Source of the DNA: JAFALX01 sp050734185
Lineage (GTDB): Bacteria; Chloroflexota; Dormibacteria; Aeolococcales; Aeolococcaceae
Direction of reading: 5' to 3'
DNA length: 64,000 nucleotides
Assembly (NCBI GenBank): GCA_050734185.1
Contig: JBOHUE010000157.1
Span: 1 to 64,000 of the forward strand
Part shown: piece by piece, positions 55,481 to 64,000 of the stretch
How positions within the stretch are numbered: the first letter of the stretch is position 1
Layout: each line of letters starts with the position of its first letter
Made by a program: the position numbers and the translations under genes
The notes under the pieces: generated by a model
The model's database searches: none
What the model was told of the DNA's origin: nothing
Seen by the model: only the letters and a program-made list of their open reading frames with translations

Positions 55481-56337
55481 GCGATATGCGCGAGTGCTAG
55501 GGCCTTTCGATGAGAGATGTCAAGCGATCACACAACAAGCCCTCGCCCTCCGCATCCGCCACATTCGTCGCCAAGTTCAGGAGCGTTATACCGTCCGCGG
55601 CTCGGTCGGTGCGCGCGGGGCAGCCCACGGCTCTAAGCGCGCACCAAATAGTGCACAGAGTTGAGCACGGAAAGTCCACAGCTCTGATTGACGGGGACCA
55701 TAGCCTTCCCCCGGTGCCCCGCTGAGCCGTGCACATCGCGCGACCAGTAGCGGTCCGTTGTTGGTCGACGTACTTGCTCATCGCGGTTGCCGCGGGTCGA
55801 GCTCCCGCGCGGAGAAAGCTGACGCCGACTTGAGGATCTCCTTGGCTCGGGTGCAAATCGCTGTTCTCTCGCTCGAACTGTGCGATGCGGAGGTCTCTTC
55901 CGTCGTGGTCCCGGTGCGCTTCCCATCATCCATCTCGGCTTCGTTAACCCAGGTGCTCGACGACTCAGCGTCAGGGCCCCATTAATTGGCGACGCGGCTG
56001 ACACTCCCGAAGCGCTCACGGGACTGCTCATATGCCTGGTGGGACCATCCGGATCCCCCCTCTCTGAGCTTAGTGATGCGTCCGCGCGCTCCGAAGTATT
56101 GGAGCTCACCTAACCTTCGGGGCCAAGGCATCGCGAATCTCCGTATCGCGCCAGTTCCAGAGCTTGGTGGCCGACGCGCACCTAGCTCCGATGCCAGCAA
56201 TCCTTATGCCGCGATTTGGCCGCACCCTCTACGTGACGGGCCAGCGACCGCTGAAGACGCCCCAGGCTTCCGGCGTCCCGCGAGCATAGACTCGCATCCT
56301 GGGCGGAGCGGGACGTCCGAAGACGAGGAGTGTCGCG
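55481..56337. other. 857-base intergenic stretch at the right edge of the island
   Basis: Apart from the promoter of the giant gene and GAGGAG at 56321–56326 for the hydrolase gene, I see no gene, RNA or repeat. Short open frames on both strands have no motif. GC rises to the level of the right flank near 56220. Confidence 0.5.
55494..55523 (-). promoter_or_regulatory. promoter of the giant GHKL gene
   Basis: A perfect TTGACA on the minus strand (55523–55518), then 18 bases and TAGCAC (55499–55494). The predicted start is close to the TTG at 55480. Confidence 0.45.
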
Positions 56338-57207
56338 ATGGCAGCTGTTGCACCGGTTGAGGGCATCGACGCAATGTCGTACGTCACGGTCGGGGTCGAG
56401 AACAGCACCCCGATTCGGATCCACTACGAGGATCACGGCAGCGGTCAGCCGATCGTCCTGATCCACGGTTATCCGCTCAATGGGGAGTCCTGGGAGAAGC
56501 AGGAGCGTGCGCTGCTGCCCGCCGGCTACCGCGTCATCACGTACGACCGCCGCGGCTTCGGCGCGTCGAGTCACCCCACCGTGGGCTACGACTACGACAC
56601 GTTCACCGCCGACCTCGACGCGCTGCTCGACCACCTGCATCTCGACAATGTCGTCCTCTGCGGGTTTTCCATGGGCACCGGTGAGGTGACGCGCTACCTC
56701 GGCACCCACGGATCAGCGCGCGTGCGCAAAGCCGTGCTCATGGGCGCGATCCCGCCCTTCCTGCTGAAGACTGCGGACAACCCAGAGGGCGTCGACGCTT
56801 CGGTCTTCGACGGCATCAAGGCACTGGTCCTCAAGGACCGCTACCTGTGGTTCAAGAACTTCTTCGACAACTTCTACAACACGGACGTGCTGATGCCCGA
56901 GCGCATCACCGAACAGGCATGGCAGGCAAGCTTCAACCTCGCGTGCACCGCGTCGCCGTACGCCAGCTACGCGTGCGTCGACACATGGCTCACCGACTTC
57001 CGCAGCGACCTGCCGAAGATCGACGTGCCCACGCTCGTGGTGCACGGCACTGCCGACCGGATCCTTCCATTCGAGGCGACGGCGAAACGCCTGCCGGCGC
57101 TGATCAGGGGCGCGCGTCTGGTCGCGGTCGACGGCGGCCCGCACAACATCGCATGGACACACCCCGATGAGGTCAACGACGCGCTGTTGACGTTCCTCGC
57201 GGAGTAG
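56338..57207 (+). CDS. alpha/beta hydrolase, non-haem chloroperoxidase-like
   Basis: The 289-residue protein has the fold's oxyanion segment LIHGYPLNGESW, the nucleophile elbow CGFSMG with Ser111, Asp240 in HGTADRILPF and His269 in GGPHNI, a full catalytic triad. This arrangement fits the cofactor-free haloperoxidase/esterase group. GAGGAG lies eight bases before the ATG. It is transcribed as a single gene. The natural substrate cannot be told; hydrolysis of small esters is likely. Confidence 0.88.
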   Translation: MAAVAPVEGIDAMSYVTVGVENSTPIRIHYEDHGSGQPIVLIHGYPLNGESWEKQERALLPAGYRVITYDRRGFGASSHPTVGYDYDTFTADLDALLDHLHLDNVVLCGFSMGTGEVTRYLGTHGSARVRKAVLMGAIPPFLLKTADNPEGVDASVFDGIKALVLKDRYLWFKNFFDNFYNTDVLMPERITEQAWQASFNLACTASPYASYACVDTWLTDFRSDLPKIDVPTLVVHGTADRILPFEATAKRLPALIRGARLVAVDGGPHNIAWTHPDEVNDALLTFLAE

Positions 57208-57307
57208 CAGGTTAACGCCCGGCGAAGGTGCCGGAGGGCGCGAGTGGCTGTGCTAGCGTCGCTGCTCGCTGCCCCTGCAGCGGTGGACGGTAATGAGGAG
57301 CGTTGTC

Positions 57308-58111
57308 ATGGCTGAAACCCAGACGGTGACCATGAACAAGCCGGGGTGGCTCGATCTCAGCAGCACCGACGCCGCGGCGTCGCGTGACTTCTACTCGAAG
57401 CTCTTCGGCTGGGAAGCGACTGTCATCCCGGACCCGGCCGCCGGCGGGTACGCGATGGCCGTGCTCGACGGCAAGGAGGTCGGTGGCATCGGGCCTGTGC
57501 AGAACCCGGAGCAACCCAGCGCCTGGACGATCTACATCCTGGTCGAGAACGCCGACGACGCCGTGACGCGCAGCCGCGACGCCGGCGCCACCGTACTCAT
57601 GGAGCCGATGGAGGTCATGGGCCAGGGGCGCATGGCGATCATCGGCGACCCATCCGGAGCGGCCATCGGCCTGTGGCAGCCGATGGGGCACGCCGGGTGG
57701 GAGGTCGAGGGCGTCCCGGGATCGGTCTGCTGGGTGGAGCTGACCGCGCGCAACTTCCCGGCTGCGAGGAAGTTCTATGCCGACGTCTTCGGCTGGACGG
57801 CCGTGAAGTTCGATGCGCCCGACGGTCAGGCTCAGCCCGGACTGCCCGAGTACTTCACGTTCAAGCTTGGCGACGCCGACGCGTTCGGCGGTGGGCTCGA
57901 GACGCCGGCCGATGTGCCCGCGGAGGTGCCGTCGTACTGGCAGCCGTATTTCCTCGTCACCGATACCGACGCGATGACGGAGAAGGCGAAGGAGCTCGGC
58001 GCCACCGTCCTGATGGGGCCGGCTGAGGCGCCGAATGTCGGGCGCTGGTCGATCCTGCACGACCCGCAGGGCGCGATCTTCGCCGTTCTGCAGGCACCCG
58101 AGGGCACTTAA
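57308..58111 (+). CDS. VOC (glyoxalase/bleomycin resistance fold) family protein, two domains
   Basis: The ATG at 57308 is used because AGGAG stands seven bases before it; ATG at 57293 is in frame but lacks such a site. The 267-residue protein has two VOC domains (about 10–120 and 135–262), each with a W-L-L/V-E-L-x-T start and FYxxxFGW signature. These double-domain proteins are abundant in actinobacteria; a few are linked to hydroxylase or glyoxalase functions, most have no known substrate. Metal ligands are not complete in either half. Confidence 0.85.
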   Translation: MAETQTVTMNKPGWLDLSSTDAAASRDFYSKLFGWEATVIPDPAAGGYAMAVLDGKEVGGIGPVQNPEQPSAWTIYILVENADDAVTRSRDAGATVLMEPMEVMGQGRMAIIGDPSGAAIGLWQPMGHAGWEVEGVPGSVCWVELTARNFPAARKFYADVFGWTAVKFDAPDGQAQPGLPEYFTFKLGDADAFGGGLETPADVPAEVPSYWQPYFLVTDTDAMTEKAKELGATVLMGPAEAPNVGRWSILHDPQGAIFAVLQAPEGT

Positions 58112-58224
58112 CGACGGAGCTGCCGCCGCTCCCCGACGCGGTCGACGCTGCGACGCTGCAGTCGCTGGCCGAGCCCGACCTCGAGGGCGTCGAACGCGAC
58201 CTGCGCTCCGCCGAACGAGCCACG

Positions 58225-58683
58225 GTGGCGGCGATGTCGCCGTGGGACCAGCAGCTGCGCGAGATCCGGGCCCGGCTGGCGGAGCTGTCCACGGAGCGGC
58301 GGCGGCGTGAACGCGCCGCGCACATCGCGCAGCGCGCGAGCGTCCGCGATATGGCCAAGTCCGGCACGATGCCGAGCCTCGCCGACGCGCTCGCCGCCCC
58401 GGACGATCTCTTCGACGCTGCCACCGCGCTTACAGCAGTGAAGGTGTTTCTCAAGAGCGGCGGCGAGGTGGGTCTTGGGTTCGCCCAGCGGCCGGGGACG
58501 ATCGCGTTCAGTGACGGCCGCCGCCAGCAGCAGGCGAAGACCTGGGGCGAGGCGCGTGGCCTGGTCGCGGCCGGCTGGGAGCCGGGCTCCGCAGGCATCG
58601 CCGGCGTGCGGATCCACCTCAGCGGAAGCCGGGTGGAGCGTGTGGTGAGCGCCGATGAAGTGGTGGTCGAGCCCGTCGCTTAG
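58225..58683 (+). CDS. uncharacterised protein with N-terminal coiled coil
   Basis: The GTG start gives 152 residues; the frame upstream back to 58111 reads like protein (ending in LEGVERDLRSAERA) but has no ATG, GTG or TTG, so a rare CTG start near 58120 is possible. The visible part has a charged helix DQQLREIRARLAELSTERRRR (about 8–28), probably a coiled coil, and a beta-rich C-terminal half with no known motif. Its stop overlaps that of the convergent histidine kinase gene by four bases. Confidence 0.55.
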   Translation: MAAMSPWDQQLREIRARLAELSTERRRRERAAHIAQRASVRDMAKSGTMPSLADALAAPDDLFDAATALTAVKVFLKSGGEVGLGFAQRPGTIAFSDGRRQQQAKTWGEARGLVAAGWEPGSAGIAGVRIHLSGSRVERVVSADEVVVEPVA

Positions 58684-60077
58684 GTGCTGCCACGCTGGAA
58701 CTGGCGCGGTAGCTGCACGCGGAACACCGTGGCGCCGGGGCGCGAATCGATGTCGATGCTGCCGTGGTGCCGGTCGACCACGATGCGGCGCGCGATGTCA
58801 AGGCCAAGGCCGGTCCCCTTGCCGACGTCCTTGGTCGTGAAGAAGGGATCGAAGGCGCGATCCCGCACCTCCGACGGCATTCCGGGCCCCGTGTCAGTCA
58901 CGTCGACGATCACGTCGTCGGTGCCCGCGCGGGCCGAGAGGCGCAGCGTGCCGCTGCCGCCCATGGCATCGATTGCATTGACGATGAGGTTGGTCCATAC
59001 CTGGTTCAACTCTCCCGGAATTGCCTCGATGCTCGGCAGGTCGCGCTCGTAGTCGCGGACAACGGTCACCCCGCGCAGCCGGTCCTTCAGCATCACAACC
59101 GTGCTGTCGAGTCCCTCGGTGACGTCGATGATCTGGTGCGGCGCCCTGTCCAACTGCGTGTACGAACGCATGTCGTTGACGAGCGCCGAGATGCGGCCGG
59201 TCGATTCCTTGACCTCGGTGATCAGCGACTCCATCGTGAGCGCGTTCGCCACCCAGTCCAGCCCGAGCGTGAGCAGCGATCGCGGTAACACCGCGGCAGC
59301 GCGCTCGCACCACGCGATGTCGGCGCCCGCGGCAGCCAGCGATGGCGCCACTCGCCATGCGGAGTCGACGCCACGCTCCTCGAGCCATGACGTGAGCTCA
59401 TCCTCTCGCGCTGCAAGCCGCACGGAATCGCCCGCCGCAATCGGCAGGCCGATGTCGAGGCGCAGGTCATCCAGAACCGCGAACTGCTCTGCGCTCATCG
59501 ACTCCCGCGCCAGCGCGCGGGTCGATTGCAGCAGGTCTGCCGTGGTGGTCTGCAGGGCTTCGACGGAGCGAGTTGCTGCCGACGCGGGATTGTTGAGCTC
59601 GTGCGCGAGCCCCGCGGCGAGCTGGCCGAGCGCAGCCATCGCCTGCTGCTGACGGGATGTCGCCTCGAAGTTGATGATCGTCTGAAACATCCCGTCGAGC
59701 AGGTGCGCGCCGAGCGGGAAGAGTGCGAGGGTGAGGTCGCGCAGCGCGGCTGAGGGAACCCGAAGTACCCGCCCGGGAATCGCCCCCCGGCCGCTGGTGA
59801 AGTAGCCCCCAGCCGGTGACCAGGCGCGGAAGCCACCTCCCCAATCGCCGGGGTGTTCCAGCAGCGCGGCAACCGTCGGCTCGCTGTGAGGCGTGCGGCG
59901 CATCAGCTCGATCCGGCCCTCGAGCAGCACCCACCAGTACTCTGCAGGCGTCCCCTCGTGCCACAACACGTCGCCCGTCGCAAAGGCGACCTCGGTGCTC
60001 GCGCGGATCAGCGTTGCAAGCTGCTCCTGAGGGAGGCCCGCGAACACATAGACGCTCCGTAGCGCGTCGAGATCCAT
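58680..60077 (-). CDS. soluble histidine kinase with cNMP-binding-like N-terminal domain
   Basis: The ATG at 60077 gives 465 residues; the open frame upstream is a shadow of tmk. The N-terminal 120 residues resemble a cyclic-nucleotide-binding jelly roll (GDVLWHEGTPAEYWWVLLEGRIEL), but the phosphate-binding cassette is not conserved. A DHp helix follows with the phospho-acceptor His159 in GLAHELNNPAS, then a HATPase domain with N-box NLIVNAIDAMGG, DTGPGMP and GKGTGLGLDIARR. There are no membrane helices. No response regulator is in the window. It stands six bases after tmk in the pdxT operon. Confidence 0.85.
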   Translation of the reverse strand: MDLDALRSVYVFAGLPQEQLATLIRASTEVAFATGDVLWHEGTPAEYWWVLLEGRIELMRRTPHSEPTVAALLEHPGDWGGGFRAWSPAGGYFTSGRGAIPGRVLRVPSAALRDLTLALFPLGAHLLDGMFQTIINFEATSRQQQAMAALGQLAAGLAHELNNPASAATRSVEALQTTTADLLQSTRALARESMSAEQFAVLDDLRLDIGLPIAAGDSVRLAAREDELTSWLEERGVDSAWRVAPSLAAAGADIAWCERAAAVLPRSLLTLGLDWVANALTMESLITEVKESTGRISALVNDMRSYTQLDRAPHQIIDVTEGLDSTVVMLKDRLRGVTVVRDYERDLPSIEAIPGELNQVWTNLIVNAIDAMGGSGTLRLSARAGTDDVIVDVTDTGPGMPSEVRDRAFDPFFTTKDVGKGTGLGLDIARRIVVDRHHGSIDIDSRPGATVFRVQLPRQFQRGST

Positions 60078-60082
60078 TTCGC

Positions 60083-60739
60083 CTAACGGCGCGCGCCCGC
60101 GAGCAGCCCCAGTGACTCGGGCAGCCGCGCTGCCACCGTGTCGGCGATGGTCTGCGCCACCTCCAGAGCCGGCATGGTGGCGTCGATTGCCACCACGCGG
60201 TGCTCGCTCAGCGCCGCGATGTCCTCGAAGGCTGCGGCCACGGCAGCGTGGAAGTTCTCCGGCGCGCCCTCGATCCGGTCGAGCGGCAGCTGCTGCGCGT
60301 GTTGCCGGGTGACGGCCACCTCGATCGGGATGCGCAAATACAGCGTGAGGTCGGGCCAGATGTCGCCGCACGCCTGGCGGTGCAGCTCGAGCAGTGGTTC
60401 GACGGGCAGGCCGCGACCACCACCCTGGTAGGCGATCGTCGAGTCCGTGTAGCGATCGGCGAGCACGAGCGCACCACGGTCCAGCGCGGGGACGATCACC
60501 TCGTGCAGCAGCTGCACGCGCTCGGCGAAGAACAGCAGCGCCTCCGACCATGGTTGCAGCGCCGGACCGCGCTGGTGCTGCAGCACGAAGCTGTGCAGCA
60601 GCTCGCCGAGCAGTGTCCCGTTGGGACGCACGGTCACCACGTCGAGCCGCTGCTTGCGCAGCCACGCCGCGAGCGCCGCGACCTGCGTGCTCTTGCCGGC
60701 GCCGTCGAGCCCTTCGAGCGAAATGAAGTAGCCGCTCAC
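60083..60739 (-). CDS. tmk: thymidylate kinase
   Basis: The 218-residue protein has the P-loop [10 protein letters not shown] at residues 9–18, the [18 protein letters not shown] motif of the dTMP site and lid region, and normal length. It phosphorylates dTMP to dTDP for DNA synthesis. Its start overlaps the R3H-ATPase stop by four bases, so translation is coupled. Confidence 0.95.
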   Translation of the reverse strand: MSGYFISLEGLDGAGKSTQVAALAAWLRKQRLDVVTVRPNGTLLGELLHSFVLQHQRGPALQPWSEALLFFAERVQLLHEVIVPALDRGALVLADRYTDSTIAYQGGGRGLPVEPLLELHRQACGDIWPDLTLYLRIPIEVAVTRQHAQQLPLDRIEGAPENFHAAVAAAFEDIAALSEHRVVAIDATMPALEVAQTIADTVAARLPESLGLLAGARR

Positions 60740-62394
60740 TCCTCGGGCCGCAGTATGACCAGCCGCCGGTTGGGTTCGTCGCCGGTGCTGCGCGCCGACA
60801 TGTCGTGCTGCTCGACGAGCTGATGCTGCAGCCGGCGCACGAACGAGTTCTGCGGCGCCAGCTCCACCTCGGCGCCCGTCTGCTGCGCGCGGTCGATCCC
60901 CTCGCGCGCCTCCTGCAGCGCGATCTCGGTGGGGTCGGGCTCCTCCAGGTCGAACACCTTCGCCAGCGCTCCCTTGATCTGCGCCACCGTGTTGCTCCGG
61001 AGCACCTGGATCGGGATCCCGCTCGACTCCGCGGTGCGCACCGGGGAGTCACCACGGCGGTAGTAGTTCTTCAGAGTCAGCACGACGTCTGCCTCTTCGA
61101 CGTGTTGCTGGATGCGCGCCGGGACGCGCATCTCGCGCAGCGATTGCTCGAGGTACGTGCGCGACACGCCGTAGGGAAAGATCGAGAGCGGATGGCCGGC
61201 TCGCACGACGGGGAGCGCGTCGCCGTCGCCGCCGCGGTCGCGATCGCGCCGCTGCGTCGACAGGTAATCGTCCACGTCAAAACGGCGGCGACGCTCACGC
61301 CCGCGGCGGCGCGCCGTGCCCGTGCCGGTGCCAGGGAACGGCGCCGTCTCGAACTGCGACGGTTGCAACACGCGTGGGCTCGTGTCGATGCGGCTCACGA
61401 CCTGTCCCGCCTCGCCGCGCAGGCGCAGCTGCGGCGGGCGCACGCGGCCACGGAGCGCCTCGTCAACCGTCTCGGCCACGGGCTGATGCACCGCCACGCG
61501 GTCGCGCTCCTGGATCTCGACGAGGACGTCGAACGTCGGCGGCGATTTGCGCTCCAGCACCGACTTCTGCGTGCCGCGGCGGCGCGCCTCCTCGTCGGAC
61601 AGCGTCACCGTCTGGATGCCGCCCACCAGGTCGTTCAGCGTGGGGTTGACCAGCAGGTTGTCGAGGTTGGTGCCGTGCGCGGTGGCCACCAGCTGCACGC
61701 CGCGCTCGGCGATGGTGCGCGCCGCCATCGCCTCGAGCTCGATGCCGATCTCGTCGATGACGATGCACTGGGGCATGTGGTTCTCCACCGCCTCGATCAT
61801 CACCGCGTGCTGCAGCGCCGGCGTGCGCACCTGCATGCGCCGTGCCCGGCCGATACCGGGATGCGGGATGTCGCCGTCGCCGGCTATCTCGTTCGAGGTG
61901 TCGACAATGACCACGCGCTTGCCCATCTCGTCGCTGAGCACCCGCGCGCATTCGCGCAGCATCGTCGTCTTGCCGATGCCGGGAGGCCCGAGCAGCAGGA
62001 TGGACTGTCCGCTGACAACGATGTCCTTGATGATGTCGATCGTGCCGGTGACGGCACGGCCGACGCGGCAGGTGAGCCCGACGATGTCGCCCGCGCGGTT
62101 GCGAATGGCGCTGATGCGATGCAGCGTCCGTTCGATACCGGCGCGGTTGTCGTCGCCGAAATCGGCGACGTGCTGCGCCACATAGTCGAGGTCGGCGTGA
62201 CTCACCTGCGATGAGTCGAGCACCACCTCGGCATCGGTGAAGCGCGCCTCGGGTTCGCGGCCGAGGTCGAGCACGATCTCGAGCAGGTCGCCGCGGCCCA
62301 GCGAGCGTCGCTGTGCAGCGTCGGCGATGCGGGGTGGAAGCGCTTGGAGGAGCAGGTCGAGCTCCTCTTCCCACGAGGGACCAAAGGGCATCAT
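60736..62394 (-). CDS. R3H-domain AAA-type ATPase (SpoIIIAA/Ycf45-like)
   Basis: The 552-residue protein has a RecA/secretion-ATPase-like core with Walker [14 protein letters not shown] (about 131–143) and Walker B CIVIDEIG, close to SpoIIIAA and the plastid Ycf45 proteins. A low-complexity Arg-rich linker follows, then a C-terminal R3H domain ([20 protein letters not shown], then [10 protein letters not shown]) that binds single-stranded nucleic acid. Its exact job is not known. It is joined by four-base overlaps to the GNAT-like gene and to tmk. In this setting a role tied to nucleic acid metabolism is more likely than sporulation. Confidence 0.88.
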   Translation of the reverse strand: MMPFGPSWEEELDLLLQALPPRIADAAQRRSLGRGDLLEIVLDLGREPEARFTDAEVVLDSSQVSHADLDYVAQHVADFGDDNRAGIERTLHRISAIRNRAGDIVGLTCRVGRAVTGTIDIIKDIVVSGQSILLLGPPGIGKTTMLRECARVLSDEMGKRVVIVDTSNEIAGDGDIPHPGIGRARRMQVRTPALQHAVMIEAVENHMPQCIVIDEIGIELEAMAARTIAERGVQLVATAHGTNLDNLLVNPTLNDLVGGIQTVTLSDEEARRRGTQKSVLERKSPPTFDVLVEIQERDRVAVHQPVAETVDEALRGRVRPPQLRLRGEAGQVVSRIDTSPRVLQPSQFETAPFPGTGTGTARRRGRERRRRFDVDDYLSTQRRDRDRGGDGDALPVVRAGHPLSIFPYGVSRTYLEQSLREMRVPARIQQHVEEADVVLTLKNYYRRGDSPVRTAESSGIPIQVLRSNTVAQIKGALAKVFDLEEPDPTEIALQEAREGIDRAQQTGAEVELAPQNSFVRRLQHQLVEQHDMSARSTGDEPNRRLVILRPEE

Positions 62395-63488
62395 GTTCGC
62401 GACGATCTCTTTTTCCTCGGTGGCCGGCTGACAAGGACGTGGAGCGAGACCGGTGATTCGACTGCAGGCACGCTCTGAGCGACACCTGCGCGCACGAGGA
62501 TCGGTTTCTTCTGCTTGTCACGCGCTGTGTCACGCAGCCGCACGCGCTGGCCCAACTCACGCACCAGCAGCAGCTGCGCGCCGTAGACGGCGAAGCCTCG
62601 CTGTTGCAGCGATCGGATCAGCTCGGAGTCGTAGTGACGCAGCACGCACGCCGCCGGGCCCGAGGGCAGCTCGGCCAGCACCGCGTCGATGAAGGCGTCG
62701 CGCAGCTCGGCGTCGTGCCCGTCGCACATGAGCACCAGCTGCGCGGGCCGCGTCGCCGACGGCTGGCGCACCTCCGCCCACGCAACGACTCCGGGACGCT
62801 CGAGCACGAAGTGACGCGCGTCGTCGCGCCCCAGGCGGGCCACGTCGCCCTGGGCGAATCCCGCGAGCCACGCGTTTAGGGTTGGTGCTTCGATCTCCAC
62901 CACCTGCGACGGCGTGGTGCGCAGATAGAGCAGGTGGATCGCGGGGATGTCCTCGCGTTTGGCGAGGCGCAGCAGCGCGTCGCCGCCCGCCGGCGGTTCG
63001 CCGTGCCCGTCGTCGCGGTACAGGATCTGCTCGGTGGCGAACTGCGTGAAGTGCTCCTGCAGGAACACGGGGAGCAGCGCATGTCCCTGCGGCAGGCGCA
63101 CGTGGAAGCGATGCACGCCGCGCTCGAGGCCGGCGTTGCACAGCGCAGCGATCAGCTGCTGGCGTGCGAAGTGACCCGCGGCCGTCGCGGAAGCGCAGAG
63201 GTTCAGGATCTGCCAGGCCTTGGTGCGGCCGGGCGGCGCCTGCGCCTGGATGAACGCGACCACTCCCTCCGACGGATCGTCGGCGACGAGCAGCGCATCG
63301 CTGGTGTCGGTGATGGGCACGAGCGAAGTGATCGACTTGGTCAGCGCCGACCAGATGCGCAGCAGCGTCGCCTGGGGCACGGGGCTGTCCTGCGACACCT
63401 GCGCGGGCGAGTCCTCGTCCTCCACGGCCTTGCGGTACAGCAGCTCGATGCGCCCCATGTCACGGAACGACGCCGGCCGGATGTTCAT
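62391..63488 (-). CDS. GNAT-like acetyltransferase-fold protein
   Basis: The ATG at 63488 gives [24 protein letters not shown], a typical GNAT opening, and 365 residues that form two GNAT-like halves (about 1–150 and 180–330). The acetyl-CoA loop is poorly kept. The C-terminal tail is basic ([11 protein letters not shown]). It overlaps pdxT and the R3H-ATPase gene by four bases on each side, which fixes it in the operon. Its substrate is unknown. Confidence 0.7.
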   Translation of the reverse strand: MNIRPASFRDMGRIELLYRKAVEDEDSPAQVSQDSPVPQATLLRIWSALTKSITSLVPITDTSDALLVADDPSEGVVAFIQAQAPPGRTKAWQILNLCASATAAGHFARQQLIAALCNAGLERGVHRFHVRLPQGHALLPVFLQEHFTQFATEQILYRDDGHGEPPAGGDALLRLAKREDIPAIHLLYLRTTPSQVVEIEAPTLNAWLAGFAQGDVARLGRDDARHFVLERPGVVAWAEVRQPSATRPAQLVLMCDGHDAELRDAFIDAVLAELPSGPAACVLRHYDSELIRSLQQRGFAVYGAQLLLVRELGQRVRLRDTARDKQKKPILVRAGVAQSVPAVESPVSLHVLVSRPPRKKRSSRT

Positions 63489-64000
63489 GCCACGCTCCGC
63501 TCGCGAAGCTCGTCGACGCGCTCGACGAAGTACCGGTGCAGCCGGATGTCGTCGGTCATCTCGGGGTGGAAGCACAAGCCCAGATGCGGACCCTGCTCCA
63601 CCGCCACCGGCATGCCGTCGAGCTCGGCGATGACGGTGACATCACGCCCCACGTCCACGATCTGCGGCGCGCGGATGAACACACCGCGCAGCGGCACGAC
63701 ACCGAGCGGCTCGACCTCGAGGTCGGCCTCGAAGGAGTCGACCTGACGTCCGAACCCATTGCGCCGCGTCACGACGTCGAATGTTCCCAGTGTGAGCTGG
63801 TCGCTGCGGCCGTCGAGAACCGCGCGGCTGAGCACGATGAGTCCGGCGCACGTCGCCATCACCGGCATCGCATCATCCAGGCGCGCGCGCAGCGCCGGCT
63901 CCAGGCCGAAGACGCGGAGCAGCCGGCTCATGGTCGTGGACTCCCCCCCGGGCAGCACCAGCGCGTCGACCGTGGCGAGCTCGTCGGCGGTGCGCACGAT
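63485..64000 (-). CDS. pdxT: pyridoxal 5'-phosphate synthase glutaminase subunit (5' end outside window)
   Basis: About 172 residues are inside the window and the frame continues past its edge; the GTG at 63997 is not the true start, since the family has about 20 more residues. VLPGGESTTMSRLLR, MATCAGLIVLS with the nucleophile Cys, and CFHPEMTDDIRLHRYFVE with the catalytic His and Glu complete the class I glutaminase triad. PdxT feeds ammonia to PdxS, which would lie just beyond the edge. It is the first visible gene of the operon to the histidine kinase. Confidence 0.93.
   Translation of the reverse strand: MVRTADELATVDALVLPGGESTTMSRLLRVFGLEPALRARLDDAMPVMATCAGLIVLSRAVLDGRSDQLTLGTFDVVTRRNGFGRQVDSFEADLEVEPLGVVPLRGVFIRAPQIVDVGRDVTVIAELDGMPVAVEQGPHLGLCFHPEMTDDIRLHRYFVERVDELRERSVA

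Noticed and set aside
41100..56190. Attachment-site direct repeats at the island edges (GAGCTTGTGGCC near 41130 and GAGCTTGGTGGCC near 56160)
   Set aside because: The match is short and imperfect, and no integrase is present; it is likely chance.
55481..56337. Short open frames on both strands at the right edge
   Set aside because: They lack ribosome binding sites, motifs and third-position bias.
58680..61055. Histidine kinase frame extended to 791 residues
   Set aside because: The part above 60077 is antisense-phase translation of tmk and the R3H-ATPase gene; the ATG at 60077 gives a normal N-terminus.

Overview
The window is 64 kb of GC-rich bacterial DNA with dense coding, frequent 4-base start/stop overlaps (ATGA, GTGA, TTGA) and many GTG or TTG starts. 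At least nine operon-leading genes have a TAnnnT −10 hexamer only 6–10 bases before the start codon, which points to leaderless transcripts. These traits, a VirD4-like ATPase without a visible apparatus, and secreted proteins built on WPGWDIARG/GGLHPFG repeats suggest an actinobacterium-like lineage such as Actinomycetota or Candidatus Dormibacterota. That placement is an inference; no rRNA is present.

Bases 1–25160 carry a cell-surface region. It starts with the end of a histone H1/HupB-like basic protein, a PlsC-type acyltransferase and a methyltransferase. A polysaccharide cluster follows: two polytopic membrane proteins, a nucleotide-sugar dehydrogenase, a DPM1-like GT2, an NAD epimerase, a Wzm/Wzt ABC exporter with a carbohydrate-binding tail, a methyltransferase and four GT4 enzymes. 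Interspersed are three large secreted proteins (metalloprotease, FG-GAP propeller and CHAP hydrolase) that share the same C-terminal repeat module. They look like surface proteins that work with, or are held by, the exported glycan.

Bases 25245–41046 are mostly core metabolism. They hold tRNA-Lys(TTT), a VirD4-like coupling ATPase, sucCD, an AI-2E family transporter, an acyltransferase-3, a propionyl-CoA/methylmalonyl-CoA set (acyl-CoA carboxylase beta chain, mutase large subunit, epimerase), a GT87-like membrane protein, a 3-hydroxyacyl-CoA dehydrogenase that seems to start at ACG, an SCP2 protein, an HdrD-like membrane Fe-S oxidoreductase and an enoyl-CoA hydratase. Together they fit odd-chain fatty acid, propionate and branched-chain substrate oxidation feeding succinyl-CoA.

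Bases 41050–56330 form a lower-GC, mosaic island that looks like an anti-phage defence island. It holds an AvcD-type dCTP deaminase whose promoter spacer contains a perfect LexA/SOS box, with a coupled 64-residue protein; a 480-residue protein with a PD-(D/E)XK-like C-terminus; two adjacent HNH endonucleases; decayed IS3 and IS256 remnants around a soluble-plus-membrane gene pair; a frameshifted GIY-YIG-like gene; and a 1572-residue sacsin/NO VEIN-type GHKL ATPase with a DUF3883-like nuclease tail. The LexA-controlled deaminase operon and the gene pair inside the IS debris are the best candidates for undescribed biology.

Bases 56338–64000 return to core genes: an alpha/beta hydrolase, a two-domain VOC protein, a soluble histidine kinase, and a tightly overlapped series reading pdxT (cut by the window edge), a GNAT-like protein, an R3H-domain ATPase, tmk and the kinase.
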